Of a stretch of DNA of 64,000 bases, positions 19,126 through 27,700 are shown in pieces. The position numbers and the translations under genes were made by a program. How positions within the stretch are numbered: the first letter of the stretch is position 1; every line of letters starts with the position of its first letter. The DNA is from Ruicaihuangia caeni (GTDB lineage Bacteria > Actinomycetota > Actinomycetes > Actinomycetales > Microbacteriaceae), in contig NZ_JASATX010000001.1 in the NCBI RefSeq assembly GCF_029952955.1, forward strand, positions 930,001 to 994,000, read 5' to 3'. Below the pieces are notes generated by a model that ran no database searches, was not told the origin of the DNA, and saw nothing but the letters and a program-made list of their open reading frames with translations.

Positions 19126-19926
19126 GTGGCGGGTCGCGCGAAACGGAGCTCGAACCGCGAAGCGAGGATGTCCCTCGGCGAGCATCTGCTCGAACTGCGC
19201 AAACGGCTCTTCATCTCGGCCGCGGCGATCGTCGCGGCGGCTGTCGGCGGCTTCATCGTCGCCGACTGGGTCTGGGCGCGCCTGCGCGAGCCAGTGCTTC
19301 GGATCGCTGAGGAACAAGGCCGCACTGCTGAGATCAGCTACACCTATGTCACCGAGGCATTCGACACCAGGCTCCAGATCGCGTTCGCGGTGGGGTTGGT
19401 GATCGCCAGCCCTGTCTGGCTCTACCAGATCTGGGCGTTCCTCATGCCCGCTCTGCAGCGCCGCGAGAAGCAGTTCGCCATCGGGTTCCTCGGCAGCGCG
19501 GTGCCGCTCTTCCTCGGCGGCTGCCTCGCGGGTTGGCTCGTGCTGCCCAATATGGTCACGCTGCTCACGAGCTTCGCCCCGGCTGAAGACGTCTCCCTGC
19601 TCACCGCGAAGACCTACCTCGATTTCACGATCAAGCTCCTGCTCGCGGTCGGCGTCGCCTTCGTGCTCCCCGTCTTCCTGGTGTTGCTGAACTTCGCACG
19701 TGTGCTCAGCGCTCAGGCCATCCTCAAGGGCTGGCGGGTCGCGGTGCTCGTGATCGCCGTGTTCACCGCAATGGCCACTCCGGCCGCAGACGTGCTGTCG
19801 ATGTTCCTCCTCATGATTCCCATGGTGCTGCTCTACTTCATTGCCGCGGGTGTCGCCTGGCTGCACGATCGTCGTATGGCGAAGCGAGACGCGGCCGCCT
19901 TCGACGCGGGCCTGGCCGAGGCCTGA
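19126..19926 (+). CDS. tatC: Sec-independent twin-arginine translocase subunit TatC
   Basis: The Tat receptor subunit, 266 residues with six predicted membrane helices. The cytoplasmic N-terminus has the conserved SLGEHLLELRKRL; further family marks are SPVWLYQIWAFLMPALQRREK and FVLPVFLVLLN. GTG 19126 is five bases after the tatA stop. Exported clients may include the Rieske protein, since QcrA insertion in actinobacteria uses Tat and Sec together; that link is from family knowledge. Confidence 0.95.
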   Translation: MAGRAKRSSNREARMSLGEHLLELRKRLFISAAAIVAAAVGGFIVADWVWARLREPVLRIAEEQGRTAEISYTYVTEAFDTRLQIAFAVGLVIASPVWLYQIWAFLMPALQRREKQFAIGFLGSAVPLFLGGCLAGWLVLPNMVTLLTSFAPAEDVSLLTAKTYLDFTIKLLLAVGVAFVLPVFLVLLNFARVLSAQAILKGWRVAVLVIAVFTAMATPAADVLSMFLLMIPMVLLYFIAAGVAWLHDRRMAKRDAAAFDAGLAEA

Positions 19927-19975
19927 GCACGGTGCTCCACATGACTCGCTCCGACCGCGGCTCTGCGGAGGCACC

Positions 19976-22426
19976 ATGACCGGCACCGAGGCGCTCTCTC
20001 CCGCGGAGCGGTATGCGGCATCCCGCAGCCGCAGTTCGACCCCTCGGCTGCAGGCGTTTCGCGACCGTCAGCGCTTCGACCTCGACCCCTTCCAGCTCGC
20101 CGCCTGCGAGAGCCTCGAGGCCGGCCGAAGCGTGCTGGTCGCGGCGCCGACCGGCGCCGGCAAGACGATCGTCGCCGAGTTCGCGGTCTTCCTCGCCATG
20201 TTCGACGCGCGCGCGAAGGTCTTCTACACGACGCCGATGAAGGCGCTGAGCAACCAGAAGTTCCATGAGCTGGTCGAGGAGTACGGACCGGAAGAGGTGG
20301 GCCTGCTCACCGGCGACACCTCGGTGAACAGCAGCGCGCGCATCGTGGTGATGACTACCGAGGTGCTGCGCAACATGCTCTACGCCGACAGCGACCTGCT
20401 GCCGGACCTCCGGTTCGTCGTGATGGACGAGGTGCACTACCTCGCAGATCGCTTCAGAGGCGCCGTCTGGGAGGAAGTGATCATCCACCTTCCCAGGCAG
20501 GTGCGCATGGTCTCGTTGAGCGCCACGGTGTCGAACGCCGAGGAGTTCGGCGACTGGCTGCAGGCTGTGCGAGGCGATACCGACGTGATCGTCTCAGAGG
20601 AGCGTCCGGTACCGCTCGACCAGCACGTGCTCGTGCGCACGAAGCTCGTCGACCTCTTCGACACCGACCCGGCGCACGTGTCGGCGAACCGTGTCAATCC
20701 CGAACTGATCCGCCTCACCAACGCCGCGAACCGGGCGGATCGCACGGGCCGAGGCCACCCTTCGGCGCGCGACCGGCGCCATCGCGGTCGCGGACCCCAG
20801 GGGCCCGGCCGGTTCGAACGCATGGACCGCCCGGATGTCGTCCGCCTGCTCGAGTCGAAACGGCTGCTGCCGGCGATCTTCTTCATTTTCAGCCGAGCCG
20901 GCTGCGACGCGGCGGTGCGCCAGGTGCTCCGAGCCGGTGTGAGCCTCACCGAACGGCACGAGCGCGACGAGATCCGCGCCATCGCCGAGGAGCGCTGCCG
21001 AACCCTGCTCGACGAAGACCTCGCCGTCCTGGGGTACTGGGAGTGGCTCGACGGGCTGCAGCGCGGAGTCGCGGCTCACCACGCTGGTTTGCTGCCCGCA
21101 TTCAAGGAGGTCGTCGAAGAGCTCTTCCAGCGCAAGCTGCTCAAAGCCGTGTTCGCCACGGAGACGCTCGCGCTCGGCATCAACATGCCCGCTCGCACGG
21201 TCGTGCTTGAGAAGCTCGAGAAGTTCAACGGCGAAGCCCGCGTACCGATCACGCCGGGGGAGTACACGCAGCTCACGGGCCGAGCCGGTCGTCGCGGCAT
21301 CGACGTCGAGGGCCACTCGGTCATCCAATGGATGTCAGGGCTCGACCCGCAGGCCGTCGCCGCTCTCGCGTCCCGCCGAAGCTACCCGCTCAATTCGAGC
21401 TTCAAACCGACGTACAACATGGCCGTGAACCTGATCGAGCAATTCGGTCGGGAACGGGCTCGACGCATTCTCGAGAGCTCCTTCGCCCAGTTCCAAGCCG
21501 ACCGCTCCGTCGTCGACCTCGCTCGCAAGGTGCGCGAGATGGAGCAGTCGTTGAGCGGGTATGAGGAAGCCATGCAGTGCCACCTCGGCGACTTCCGCGA
21601 GTACGCCGCCATGCGGCGCGAGCTCAGCGATCTGGAGCGACGGAGCGTTCCCGCCGATCGCCGGGGCGAACGGGAACGCAGGCAGCGCCAATTGACCTCG
21701 TTGCGGAAACGGATGCGGCAGCATCCGTGCCACAGCTGCGCCGATCGCGAGGCGCATGCCCGCTGGGCGGAGCGTTGGTGGCGTCTCAAGCGCGAGCATG
21801 ATCGGCTCAGTTCGCAGATCAAAGGACGCACCGGCGCGGTTGCGAAGGTCTTCGACCGCGTGGTCGATGTGCTGCTCGAGGGCGGGTATCTCGAACGAGA
21901 CCAGCACGGGCGCATCGTGCTGAACGAGCACGGCCGCGCGCTTCGCCGCATCTACGGAGAGCGCGACCTCCTGGTGGCCGAGAGTCTCCGGCGAGGCGTC
22001 TGGGACGGCTTGGACGCGCCCTCGTTGGCCGCGATGGCGACAGCCATCGTGTACGAACCTCGACGAGATGAGGGGTCGCAGCACGACGCCGACCTTCCCC
22101 GCGGACGATTCCGAGAAGCGCTCGACGAGACGCGTGACCTCTGGGCGAGGCTCGACGACCTCGAGCACGACCACAAGCTTCCCGGCAGTGAGCCGCTCGC
22201 GACCGGGCTGTGCCTCGCGATGCACCGGTGGGCCAAGGGCGGGCGTCTCGATGAGGTGCTGCGCGAAGCAGATCTTCCTGCAGGTGACTTCGTACGCTGG
22301 GCGAAGCAGACCATCGACCTGCTCGACCAGCTCTCAGTGGTGGCGCAGAGTCCCGTCGACCGGGTGGCGAGACAGGCGCTCGAAGCGGTGCGCCGCGGCG
22401 TCGTGGCGTACAGCAGTGTCGCGTAG
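19976..22426 (+). CDS. helY: Superfamily 2 RNA/DNA helicase (HelY, Ski2/Mtr4-like)
   Basis: An 816-residue DExH helicase. Walker A is APTGAGKT at residues about 57-64, followed by TTPMKALSNQKF, LLTGDTSVN, the Walker B box MDEVHYLADRFRG and motif III SLSATVSN. The C-terminal RecA domain has FIFSRAGCDAAV, AVFATETLALGINMPARTVV and the motif VI stretch QLTGRAGRRGID. The long C-terminal region resembles the Mtr4/Ski2-type extension. ATG 19976 has GGAG upstream. HelY is thought to act on structured RNA or in nucleic-acid maintenance; its precise role in bacteria is unclear. Its TAG stop overlaps the predicted lnt promoter. Confidence 0.93.
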   Translation: MTGTEALSPAERYAASRSRSSTPRLQAFRDRQRFDLDPFQLAACESLEAGRSVLVAAPTGAGKTIVAEFAVFLAMFDARAKVFYTTPMKALSNQKFHELVEEYGPEEVGLLTGDTSVNSSARIVVMTTEVLRNMLYADSDLLPDLRFVVMDEVHYLADRFRGAVWEEVIIHLPRQVRMVSLSATVSNAEEFGDWLQAVRGDTDVIVSEERPVPLDQHVLVRTKLVDLFDTDPAHVSANRVNPELIRLTNAANRADRTGRGHPSARDRRHRGRGPQGPGRFERMDRPDVVRLLESKRLLPAIFFIFSRAGCDAAVRQVLRAGVSLTERHERDEIRAIAEERCRTLLDEDLAVLGYWEWLDGLQRGVAAHHAGLLPAFKEVVEELFQRKLLKAVFATETLALGINMPARTVVLEKLEKFNGEARVPITPGEYTQLTGRAGRRGIDVEGHSVIQWMSGLDPQAVAALASRRSYPLNSSFKPTYNMAVNLIEQFGRERARRILESSFAQFQADRSVVDLARKVREMEQSLSGYEEAMQCHLGDFREYAAMRRELSDLERRSVPADRRGERERRQRQLTSLRKRMRQHPCHSCADREAHARWAERWWRLKREHDRLSSQIKGRTGAVAKVFDRVVDVLLEGGYLERDQHGRIVLNEHGRALRRIYGERDLLVAESLRRGVWDGLDAPSLAAMATAIVYEPRRDEGSQHDADLPRGRFREALDETRDLWARLDDLEHDHKLPGSEPLATGLCLAMHRWAKGGRLDEVLREADLPAGDFVRWAKQTIDLLDQLSVVAQSPVDRVARQALEAVRRGVVAYSSVA

Positions 22427-22429
22427 GCT
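22424..22429 (+). promoter_or_regulatory. -10 hexamer TAGGCT overlapping the helY stop codon
   Basis: The helY TAG stop (22424-22426) forms the first half of TAGGCT. The lnt ATG follows 12 bases after the hexamer, which would give a leader of about five bases. Confidence 0.45.
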
Positions 22430-22441
22430 CGATCGAGCCCG

Positions 22442-24013
22442 ATGAACACGCCATTGCCCCTCGACCCGCGACCGACGATCCCTTCCTGGGTCGCACTGCT
22501 GCTCGCGGCGGCCTCCGGCCCTGTGCTCGACGCGGCGTTCCCAGACCTGGGCGTCTGGCCACTGGCATTCCTCGGCATCGCCATGATGCTGCTCGCGCTG
22601 CGCAATCAACCCGCGCGCTGGGCGTTCCACATCGGCCTCGTCGGCAGCCTCAGCTTCTACCTCCTGCATATCCAGTGGGCCACGCTCTTCCTCGGACCGG
22701 TGCCTTGGGCCGCGCTCTCTGTGGTCATGGCGCTGTTCGGAGGAATCGGGGCGACGCTGATCGGCATCGCCTACCGGATGCTGCTGCGGTTGCGGCGGCG
22801 CATCGTGGTGCGCCTCATCGCCCTGCCCGCCCTGGTCGCCGGGCTCTGGACCGCCCGGGAGGCGGTGCAGAGCGTGTGGCCGTACGGGGGGTTCGCATGG
22901 GGAAGGGTGGCCCAGTCGCAGTCGGAGAGTCCGCTGGGCACGCTGTTCGCGTGGCTCGGGGTCTCGGGCGTGAGCTTCGTGATGGTGTTCTTCGTGGCGC
23001 TCGCCATCGAGGCCGTGCTGACGCAGCAGGCGCGGGCGACGCTACGGTTCGTGCCGGCATCCGTCGTGCTCGTCCTGATGCTCGGCACGCCCGCATTCCC
23101 TGTGACCATCGACGGTCAGCTGCGGATCGCTGCAGTGCAGGGCAATGGCAAGACCGGGTACTTTCAGCAGCGAGACAGCGGCGACAACCTGCGCGACCAG
23201 CTCGATGCGACCATGGCGCTGCGCGGGGAGGATGTCGATCTCGTCGTCTGGCCGGAGGGAGGCTCCGACCTCGATCCGCTGCGAAACGACTACGCCGCGA
23301 TGGCGTTCGATCTCGTGGCCGACACGTTCGACGCTCCGTTCATCGCCGGCACCATCACCGAACGCGAGCCCGATGTCATCCATAACAGCTCATTGCTATG
23401 GCTGCCGGGGGAGGGGCTGGCGGACATCTACGACAAGCGGCACCCCGTGCCCTTCGGCGAGTATGTTCCCGACCGCGAGTTCTGGGAGCCGCTCGCGCCT
23501 GACCTGATCGGGCTGATCCAGCGCGAGTACACGCCGGGCACCACTGACTCGGTCTTCGAACTGCCCGCCGGTGTGCGCGTGGGGGTGAACATCTGCTTCG
23601 ACATCGTCGACGACGGCCTGCTGCGGGAGTCGGTGCGCGACGGCGCCCAGGTGATCTTCGCCCAGACCAATAACGCAGACTTCGGCCGCACCGACGAGAG
23701 CGTGCAGCAGCTCGCCTTCGCGCGCATTCGGGCCCTTGAGCTGGGGCGCACGGTCGTCAACATCTCGACTGTCGGCACGAGCGCCATCGTGGCGCCCGAC
23801 GGGTCGACTCTCGATCAACTCGAGTGGTACACCCAAGACGCCATGGTGCGCGAGATTCCGCTGAGCTCGACCGAGACACCGGCGCTGCGTCTCGGAGCGC
23901 CGCTCGAGTGGACGATCGCTATCACGTCGGTCCTGGTGGTCGCGGCGCTCGGAGTGACCCGGCTCGCCACATCGGGCGCCGTGGCGGCACGAAAAAGGGC
24001 CAGCCGAAGCTGA
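22442..24013 (+). CDS. lnt: Apolipoprotein N-acyltransferase
   Basis: A membrane enzyme that adds the third acyl chain to the N-terminal cysteine of lipoproteins. It has 523 residues, with about six N-terminal membrane helices and then a nitrilase-like periplasmic domain. The catalytic triad is visible: Glu272 in WPEGGSD, Lys332 in YDKRHPVPFGEYVP, and Cys385 in VNICFDIV. One more helix lies at the C-terminus. The window's own lipoproteins (FKBP, CtaC, the 44.5-kb protein) are possible clients. In some actinobacteria Lnt is fused or adjacent to polyprenol-phosphate mannosyltransferase; that gene is not here. Confidence 0.94.
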   Translation: MNTPLPLDPRPTIPSWVALLLAAASGPVLDAAFPDLGVWPLAFLGIAMMLLALRNQPARWAFHIGLVGSLSFYLLHIQWATLFLGPVPWAALSVVMALFGGIGATLIGIAYRMLLRLRRRIVVRLIALPALVAGLWTAREAVQSVWPYGGFAWGRVAQSQSESPLGTLFAWLGVSGVSFVMVFFVALAIEAVLTQQARATLRFVPASVVLVLMLGTPAFPVTIDGQLRIAAVQGNGKTGYFQQRDSGDNLRDQLDATMALRGEDVDLVVWPEGGSDLDPLRNDYAAMAFDLVADTFDAPFIAGTITEREPDVIHNSSLLWLPGEGLADIYDKRHPVPFGEYVPDREFWEPLAPDLIGLIQREYTPGTTDSVFELPAGVRVGVNICFDIVDDGLLRESVRDGAQVIFAQTNNADFGRTDESVQQLAFARIRALELGRTVVNISTVGTSAIVAPDGSTLDQLEWYTQDAMVREIPLSSTETPALRLGAPLEWTIAITSVLVVAALGVTRLATSGAVAARKRASRS

Positions 24014-24018
24014 CCCTT
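23992..24018 (-). terminator. rbpA intrinsic terminator inside the 3' end of lnt
   Basis: On the minus strand AAGGGTCAGC-TTCG-GCTGGCCCTT forms a 10-bp stem with a UUCG tetraloop and one G-U pair, followed by five T. It is the best canonical terminator in the window. It lies 28 bases beyond the rbpA stop and overlaps the last codons of lnt. Confidence 0.85.
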
Positions 24019-24045
24019 CATTCGCTGAGTGAAGCTGCTACGCCA

Positions 24046-24417
24046 TCACGCGCCGAGCTTCTGCTGCTGCTGGCCGCGCCGCGCGCGCAGAATCTGCAGG
24101 CGCTCCTCGAGCAGTTCCTCGAGCTCTGCTCGCGAACGCCGTTCGAGGAGCATGTCCCAGTGCGTGCGCACGGGCTTCTCCTCGACCGCTTCGGTCTTGA
24201 CGAGTTCGCCATCCTCGCCCACCAGACGCCCTTCGATGCCTGACTTCGGCGACTCCCACGTCTCAGGCACTTCTGCGTCTGCCGCGAAGACCACCTCGAA
24301 CGTCGTGCCGTCTTCCGCGCGATAGGTCACCCGTCGACGCGCTGAGAACTCGACGCCCTCCTCGCTTTGAAGACTCTGGCTTCCTAGCCTCATACCTCGC
24401 AAACTGCGATCCGCCAT
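24046..24417 (-). CDS. rbpA: RNA polymerase-binding protein RbpA
   Basis: A 123-residue actinobacterial transcription factor that binds the principal sigma factor and RNA polymerase and stabilises the open complex. The N-terminus MADRSLRGMRLGSQSLQSEEGVEF and the core RVTYRAEDGTTFEVVFAADAEVPETWESP are diagnostic; the sigma-interaction domain is HWDMLLERRSRAELEELLEERL. A strong AAGGAGG site precedes ATG 24417. The upstream gap holds a GGAAC-N18-GTT element like the sigma-R promoter of Streptomyces rbpA. It ends in a canonical terminator. Confidence 0.97.
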   Translation of the reverse strand: MADRSLRGMRLGSQSLQSEEGVEFSARRRVTYRAEDGTTFEVVFAADAEVPETWESPKSGIEGRLVGEDGELVKTEAVEEKPVRTHWDMLLERRSRAELEELLEERLQILRARRGQQQQKLGA

Positions 24418-24454
24418 GCTGAGGCCTCCTTCCTGAAACGCAACTCATAGGTAT

Positions 24455-24480
24455 AACGCGTCCACCTGTGCGTTTGTTCC
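24455..24480 (-). promoter_or_regulatory. Sigma-R/SigH-type promoter upstream of rbpA
   Basis: On the minus strand GGAAC (24480-24476) and GTT (24457-24455) are separated by exactly 18 bases, matching the GGAAT-N18/19-GTT consensus of thiol-stress sigma factors. A TATAC stretch overlaps the GTT and could also serve the housekeeping sigma. In Streptomyces coelicolor rbpA is known to have a sigma-R promoter. Confidence 0.6.
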
Positions 24481-24563
24481 ATGCTTCGGCGGCCGGAGGC
24501 GGTAGGGGTGACTGAAGTGGTGGACGTGCGGCGTTGGACCGGCATGCTGCGCGAGCGATCGCG

Positions 24564-25322
24564 TCAGGGCCGATGCTGGCCGCGTTCCCGGAGCACCTCG
24601 AAGGCGAGGTCTGGCCGATCGGTGACGATGCCGTCGACGCCGAGGTCGAGAAGCTCACGCATCCGCTGTTGGTCGTTCACGGTCCAGATGTGCACCTCGA
24701 GCCCGGCGCGCTGCCAGGCGCGGATGACGCGGCGCGTGGTGACCTTGAGCCTTCCGGCGCGTTCGGGAGCCTGCACCGCCCCGATGCCCTTGAACGCCAT
24801 TCGCACGACCTGGCCGAGCCCGAGTTTGGCGGCGATCAACGCGACACCGAGGCTCCGCGACGCCGCTGAGGTGGCCACGCCGGGAAGCATGTTGACTGCC
24901 TTCAGCCGCCGGCCCTCGTCGAACGAGGTGACCAGCACGCGATCGATCGCCTTGGCCTTGATGATCGCGGCGACGGTCGGGCCAACGGCATCCGCAGACT
25001 TGATGTCGATGTTGAACCGCGTCTCCGGAAATGCGTTGAGGGCCTCCTCCAGTGAGCAGAAGCCCTGACCCTCGCCGAGATCGATCGCTCTCAGCTCGTC
25101 CATGGTGCACGACGACACGCGCCGGCCCTCGCCTGCCACGCGTTCCAGCGTGCGGTCGTGGCAGAGCACGGCGACGCCGTCTGCGGTCGCCCGCGTGTCG
25201 GTCTCGATGTGCGTGCAACCCGCGGCGATCGCCTTCGCGAACGCCAGCAAGGTGTTCTCTGGTGCCTCGAGTGAGAACCCTCGGTGTGCGAGAACGCGCG
25301 GCGGCTCGGGCGAGAAGTACAT
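24564..25322 (-). CDS. Glycerophosphodiester phosphodiesterase
   Basis: A 252-residue GDPD TIM-barrel enzyme that cleaves glycerophosphodiesters to glycerol-3-phosphate and an alcohol. It has the catalytic and metal residues in AHRGFSLEAPENTLLAF, the HIETDTRATADGVAVLCHDRTLERV segment, FNIDIKSADAV and the C-terminal HIWTVNDQQRMRELLDLGVDGIVTDRPD. No signal peptide, so probably cytoplasmic. ATG 25322 lies four bases after the stop of the SPFH gene, giving an apparent nfeD-SPFH-GDPD operon. The catalytic call is firm; the physiological substrate is not known. Confidence 0.92.
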   Translation of the reverse strand: MYFSPEPPRVLAHRGFSLEAPENTLLAFAKAIAAGCTHIETDTRATADGVAVLCHDRTLERVAGEGRRVSSCTMDELRAIDLGEGQGFCSLEEALNAFPETRFNIDIKSADAVGPTVAAIIKAKAIDRVLVTSFDEGRRLKAVNMLPGVATSAASRSLGVALIAAKLGLGQVVRMAFKGIGAVQAPERAGRLKVTTRRVIRAWQRAGLEVHIWTVNDQQRMRELLDLGVDGIVTDRPDLAFEVLRERGQHRP

Positions 25323-25326
25323 CGGC

Positions 25327-26304
25327 TCAGACGATCGGGGCAGAGCCGGGCGGAGTAGTCGACGAGGCGCCTGCCGCGCTCGATGCCGCTGCCGCGCGCT
25401 GCGAGGCCCCGAACAGCCCTTCGCCCACACCCTTGAGCGCCTCGCTGAACTCGCTCGGGATGATCCACAGCTTGTTCGAGGCACCATCGGCGATCTTCGG
25501 CAGCGTGAGCAGGTACTGGTAGGCGAGCAGTTCCGGGTCGGGCCGCCCATCGTGAATCGCCTGGAATACCGTGGTGATCGCTTCGGCCTCGCCCTGCGCC
25601 CGCAGCACGCGCGCCTTGGCCTCGCCCTCTGCCTCGAGGATCGCCGCCTGCCTGCTGCCCTCCGCCTCGAGAATCGCAGCTTGCTTCGTGCCCTCGGCCG
25701 TGAGGATGACCGCGCGCCGGTCGCGCTCCGCGCGCATCTGCTTCTCCATGGAGTCCTGGATCGAGTGCGGCGGGTCGATCGCTTTGAGCTCGACCCGGCT
25801 GACGCGGAGCCCCCATTTCCCAGTCGCCTCGTCGAGCACGATCCGCAGCTTGCTGTTGATCTCGTCGCGGCTGGTCAGCGCTTCTTCGAGGTTGAGCCCA
25901 CCCACGACGTTGCGGAGGGTCGTGGTGGTGAGCTGTTCGACCGCCGCAAGGTAGTTGGCGATCTCGTAGGTGGCGGCCCGGGCATCCGTCACTTGGAAGT
26001 AGACGACGGTGTCGATCGAGACGACCAGGTTGTCTTCGGTGATGACCGGCTGCGGAGGGAACGAGACGACCTGCTCGCGCATGTCGACGAGCGGGCGCAC
26101 CCGATCGATGAAGGGCACGAGCACGTTGAGACCCGGTTGAAGGGTCTTGTGATATCTGCCGAGCCGTTCCACAACGCCGGCGTACGCCTGCGGAATGATG
26201 CGGATCGCGCGGATCAGCACGACGAGCACGAAGACGCCCAGCACCACCAGCAACGCGATGATGAAGAACTGCCCGATGAACTCACTAGGGGAGAGCATGG
26301 TCAT
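25327..26304 (-). CDS. SPFH/Band 7 membrane protein (QmcA/stomatin-like)
   Basis: A 325-residue flotillin/stomatin-type scaffold. An N-terminal membrane helix (FFIIALLVVLGVFVLVVLI) precedes the band 7 domain (GVVERLGRYHKTLQPGLNVLVPFID), with DEINSKLRIVLDEATGKWGLRV and a coiled coil of repeated AAILEAEG units (TKQAAILEAEGSRQAAILEAEGE is the core at about residues 220-242). The C-terminal tail is Ala/Ser-rich. Proteins of this type pair with NfeD partners, and the nfeD gene overlaps its start by four bases. The pair probably organises membrane microdomains or protects membrane proteins from proteolysis. Confidence 0.92.
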   Translation of the reverse strand: MTMLSPSEFIGQFFIIALLVVLGVFVLVVLIRAIRIIPQAYAGVVERLGRYHKTLQPGLNVLVPFIDRVRPLVDMREQVVSFPPQPVITEDNLVVSIDTVVYFQVTDARAATYEIANYLAAVEQLTTTTLRNVVGGLNLEEALTSRDEINSKLRIVLDEATGKWGLRVSRVELKAIDPPHSIQDSMEKQMRAERDRRAVILTAEGTKQAAILEAEGSRQAAILEAEGEAKARVLRAQGEAEAITTVFQAIHDGRPDPELLAYQYLLTLPKIADGASNKLWIIPSEFSEALKGVGEGLFGASQRAAAASSAAGASSTTPPGSAPIV

Positions 26305-26792
26305 TGCCTCTCTTCCGTCGCAGACGGATCAGGAGTCGGTTCGCCCGGAGCGACCATGGCGATCGAACCGGCGATCGACTCCACTGTGGCCCAGCTGCCC
26401 GCTTCGAGCGCGGCGGCGGATGCTGTGGCGAGCCGTGCCGACCACGTCTCGCCGTTCGCGAGTTTCACGAGCCCGCTGATCGCGTCAACCGGTTCGAGCA
26501 CCCGAGCGCGCATGCCGATGAGCGCGGGAACGTTGCTCGGCGTCGGGTCGGCCCCGCGCCGCATGACTCTGAGCAGCAGCGGCCTGATGGTGAGGATCAG
26601 CAGCACAGCGACCACCGCACCCACGACGATCTGCAGCCACCAGGGCCATCCGAGCAGGTTCGCACCGAGACCGGCCAGGCTGCCGAACGCGATCATCAGA
26701 AACGTGAACTCGAGCGTGAGCAACTCGATGATGACGCAGATCAGCACGAAGATCAGCCACACGATCCACAGGTACGAGGTGACGTCGATCAT
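26301..26792 (-). CDS. NfeD-like membrane protein
   Basis: A 163-residue partner of the SPFH protein. Two to three membrane segments lie at residues about 5-75 (YLWIVWLIFVLICVIIELL, LIAFGSLAGLGANLLGW, VVGAVVAVLLILTI), followed by the C-terminal OB-fold NfeD domain (ALIGMRARVLEPVDAISGLVKLANGETWSAR). It is the first gene of the three-gene minus-strand operon and overlaps the SPFH gene by four bases. It lacks the serine-protease domain of long NfeD proteins. Confidence 0.88.
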   Translation of the reverse strand: MIDVTSYLWIVWLIFVLICVIIELLTLEFTFLMIAFGSLAGLGANLLGWPWWLQIVVGAVVAVLLILTIRPLLLRVMRRGADPTPSNVPALIGMRARVLEPVDAISGLVKLANGETWSARLATASAAALEAGSWATVESIAGSIAMVAPGEPTPDPSATEERQ

Positions 26793-26904
26793 CGCTGACA
26801 GTGCCTCCGCTTCACCTCGCGTGCTGTGATCCCGAAACTACCAGAGCCGTGCGACAGCGCTCCTCGGCTCCCGACCATCGCAGGGGCGCCAGCGCTCCCT
26901 GGGG

Positions 26905-26910
26905 TAGGGT
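26905..26910 (+). promoter_or_regulatory. -10 hexamer TAGGGT of a leaderless gene
   Basis: TAGGGT ends eight bases before GTG 26919. It lies in the divergent gap to nfeD and supports the later start of the SDR protein. Confidence 0.5.
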
Positions 26911-26918
26911 CGGATGCT

Positions 26919-27695
26919 GTGAACGCTGCTCTCGCTCCCGATGCTCTGGCCGGCAAACGCGCGCTCGTGACGGGCTCGTCGAGAGGGATCGGGGCCGATA
27001 CGGCGCGGTATTTCGCGGCGGCGGGCGCGAGCGTCGTGATCAACTACCGGAACAAGGCGGCCCGTGCTGAGAAGCTCGTCGCCGAGCTCGAGGCCACCGG
27101 CGCTTCCGCGATCGCCGTGGGCGCCGACCTCACCGACCCCGATTCGGTCGCCGAGATGTTCCGGCAGATCAAGGAGCAGTGGGGCGGCCTTGACGTCCTG
27201 GTGCTCAATGCCTCGGGTGGCATGGAGAGCGGCATGGGTGAGGACTACGCCATGCGCCTCAACCGCGACGCGCAGGTGAACACGCTCAAGGGTGCGCTCC
27301 CGCTGCTCGATCGCGGCAGCAGGGTCGTGTTCGTGACGAGCCACCAGGCGCACTTCATCCGCACCACTCCGACGATGCCCGAGTACGTTCCCGTGGCGCT
27401 GAGCAAGCGTGCCGGTGAAGATGCGCTGCGCGAGTTGATCCCCGAGCTGGATGCCGCCGGCATCGAGTTCGTCGTGGTCTCAGGCGACATGATCGAGGGC
27501 ACCATCACCGCGACCCTGCTCGAGCGCCTGAACCCCGGCGCGATCGAGCAGCGCAAGGCTTCTGCGGGCCGTCTGTACAACGTGAGCGAGTTCGCGGCAG
27601 AGGTCGCCCAGGCGGCCGTCGATCCCGTGCCCGAAGACCACACCAGGCTTGTCGGCGACACGTCCTCCTTCGAGCCCGAGCGCGCTCAGGACTGA
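26919..27695 (+). CDS. SDR-family oxidoreductase with non-canonical active site
   Basis: A 258-residue short-chain dehydrogenase-like protein. The nucleotide-binding motif is TGSSRGIG, followed by GADLTDPDSV and LVLNASGG in place of NNAG. The active site is odd: Ser141 is followed by Tyr156 and Lys163, a Y-x6-K spacing instead of Y-x3-K, and Val stands where the tyrosine is expected. It may be a degenerate or non-catalytic SDR, or use a shifted geometry. I start at GTG 26919 because of the hexamer eight bases upstream and because the Rossmann fold begins soon after. The S9 peptidase gene follows within five bases. Confidence 0.8.
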   Translation: MNAALAPDALAGKRALVTGSSRGIGADTARYFAAAGASVVINYRNKAARAEKLVAELEATGASAIAVGADLTDPDSVAEMFRQIKEQWGGLDVLVLNASGGMESGMGEDYAMRLNRDAQVNTLKGALPLLDRGSRVVFVTSHQAHFIRTTPTMPEYVPVALSKRAGEDALRELIPELDAAGIEFVVVSGDMIEGTITATLLERLNPGAIEQRKASAGRLYNVSEFAAEVAQAAVDPVPEDHTRLVGDTSSFEPERAQD

Positions 27696-27700
27696 TCGCG

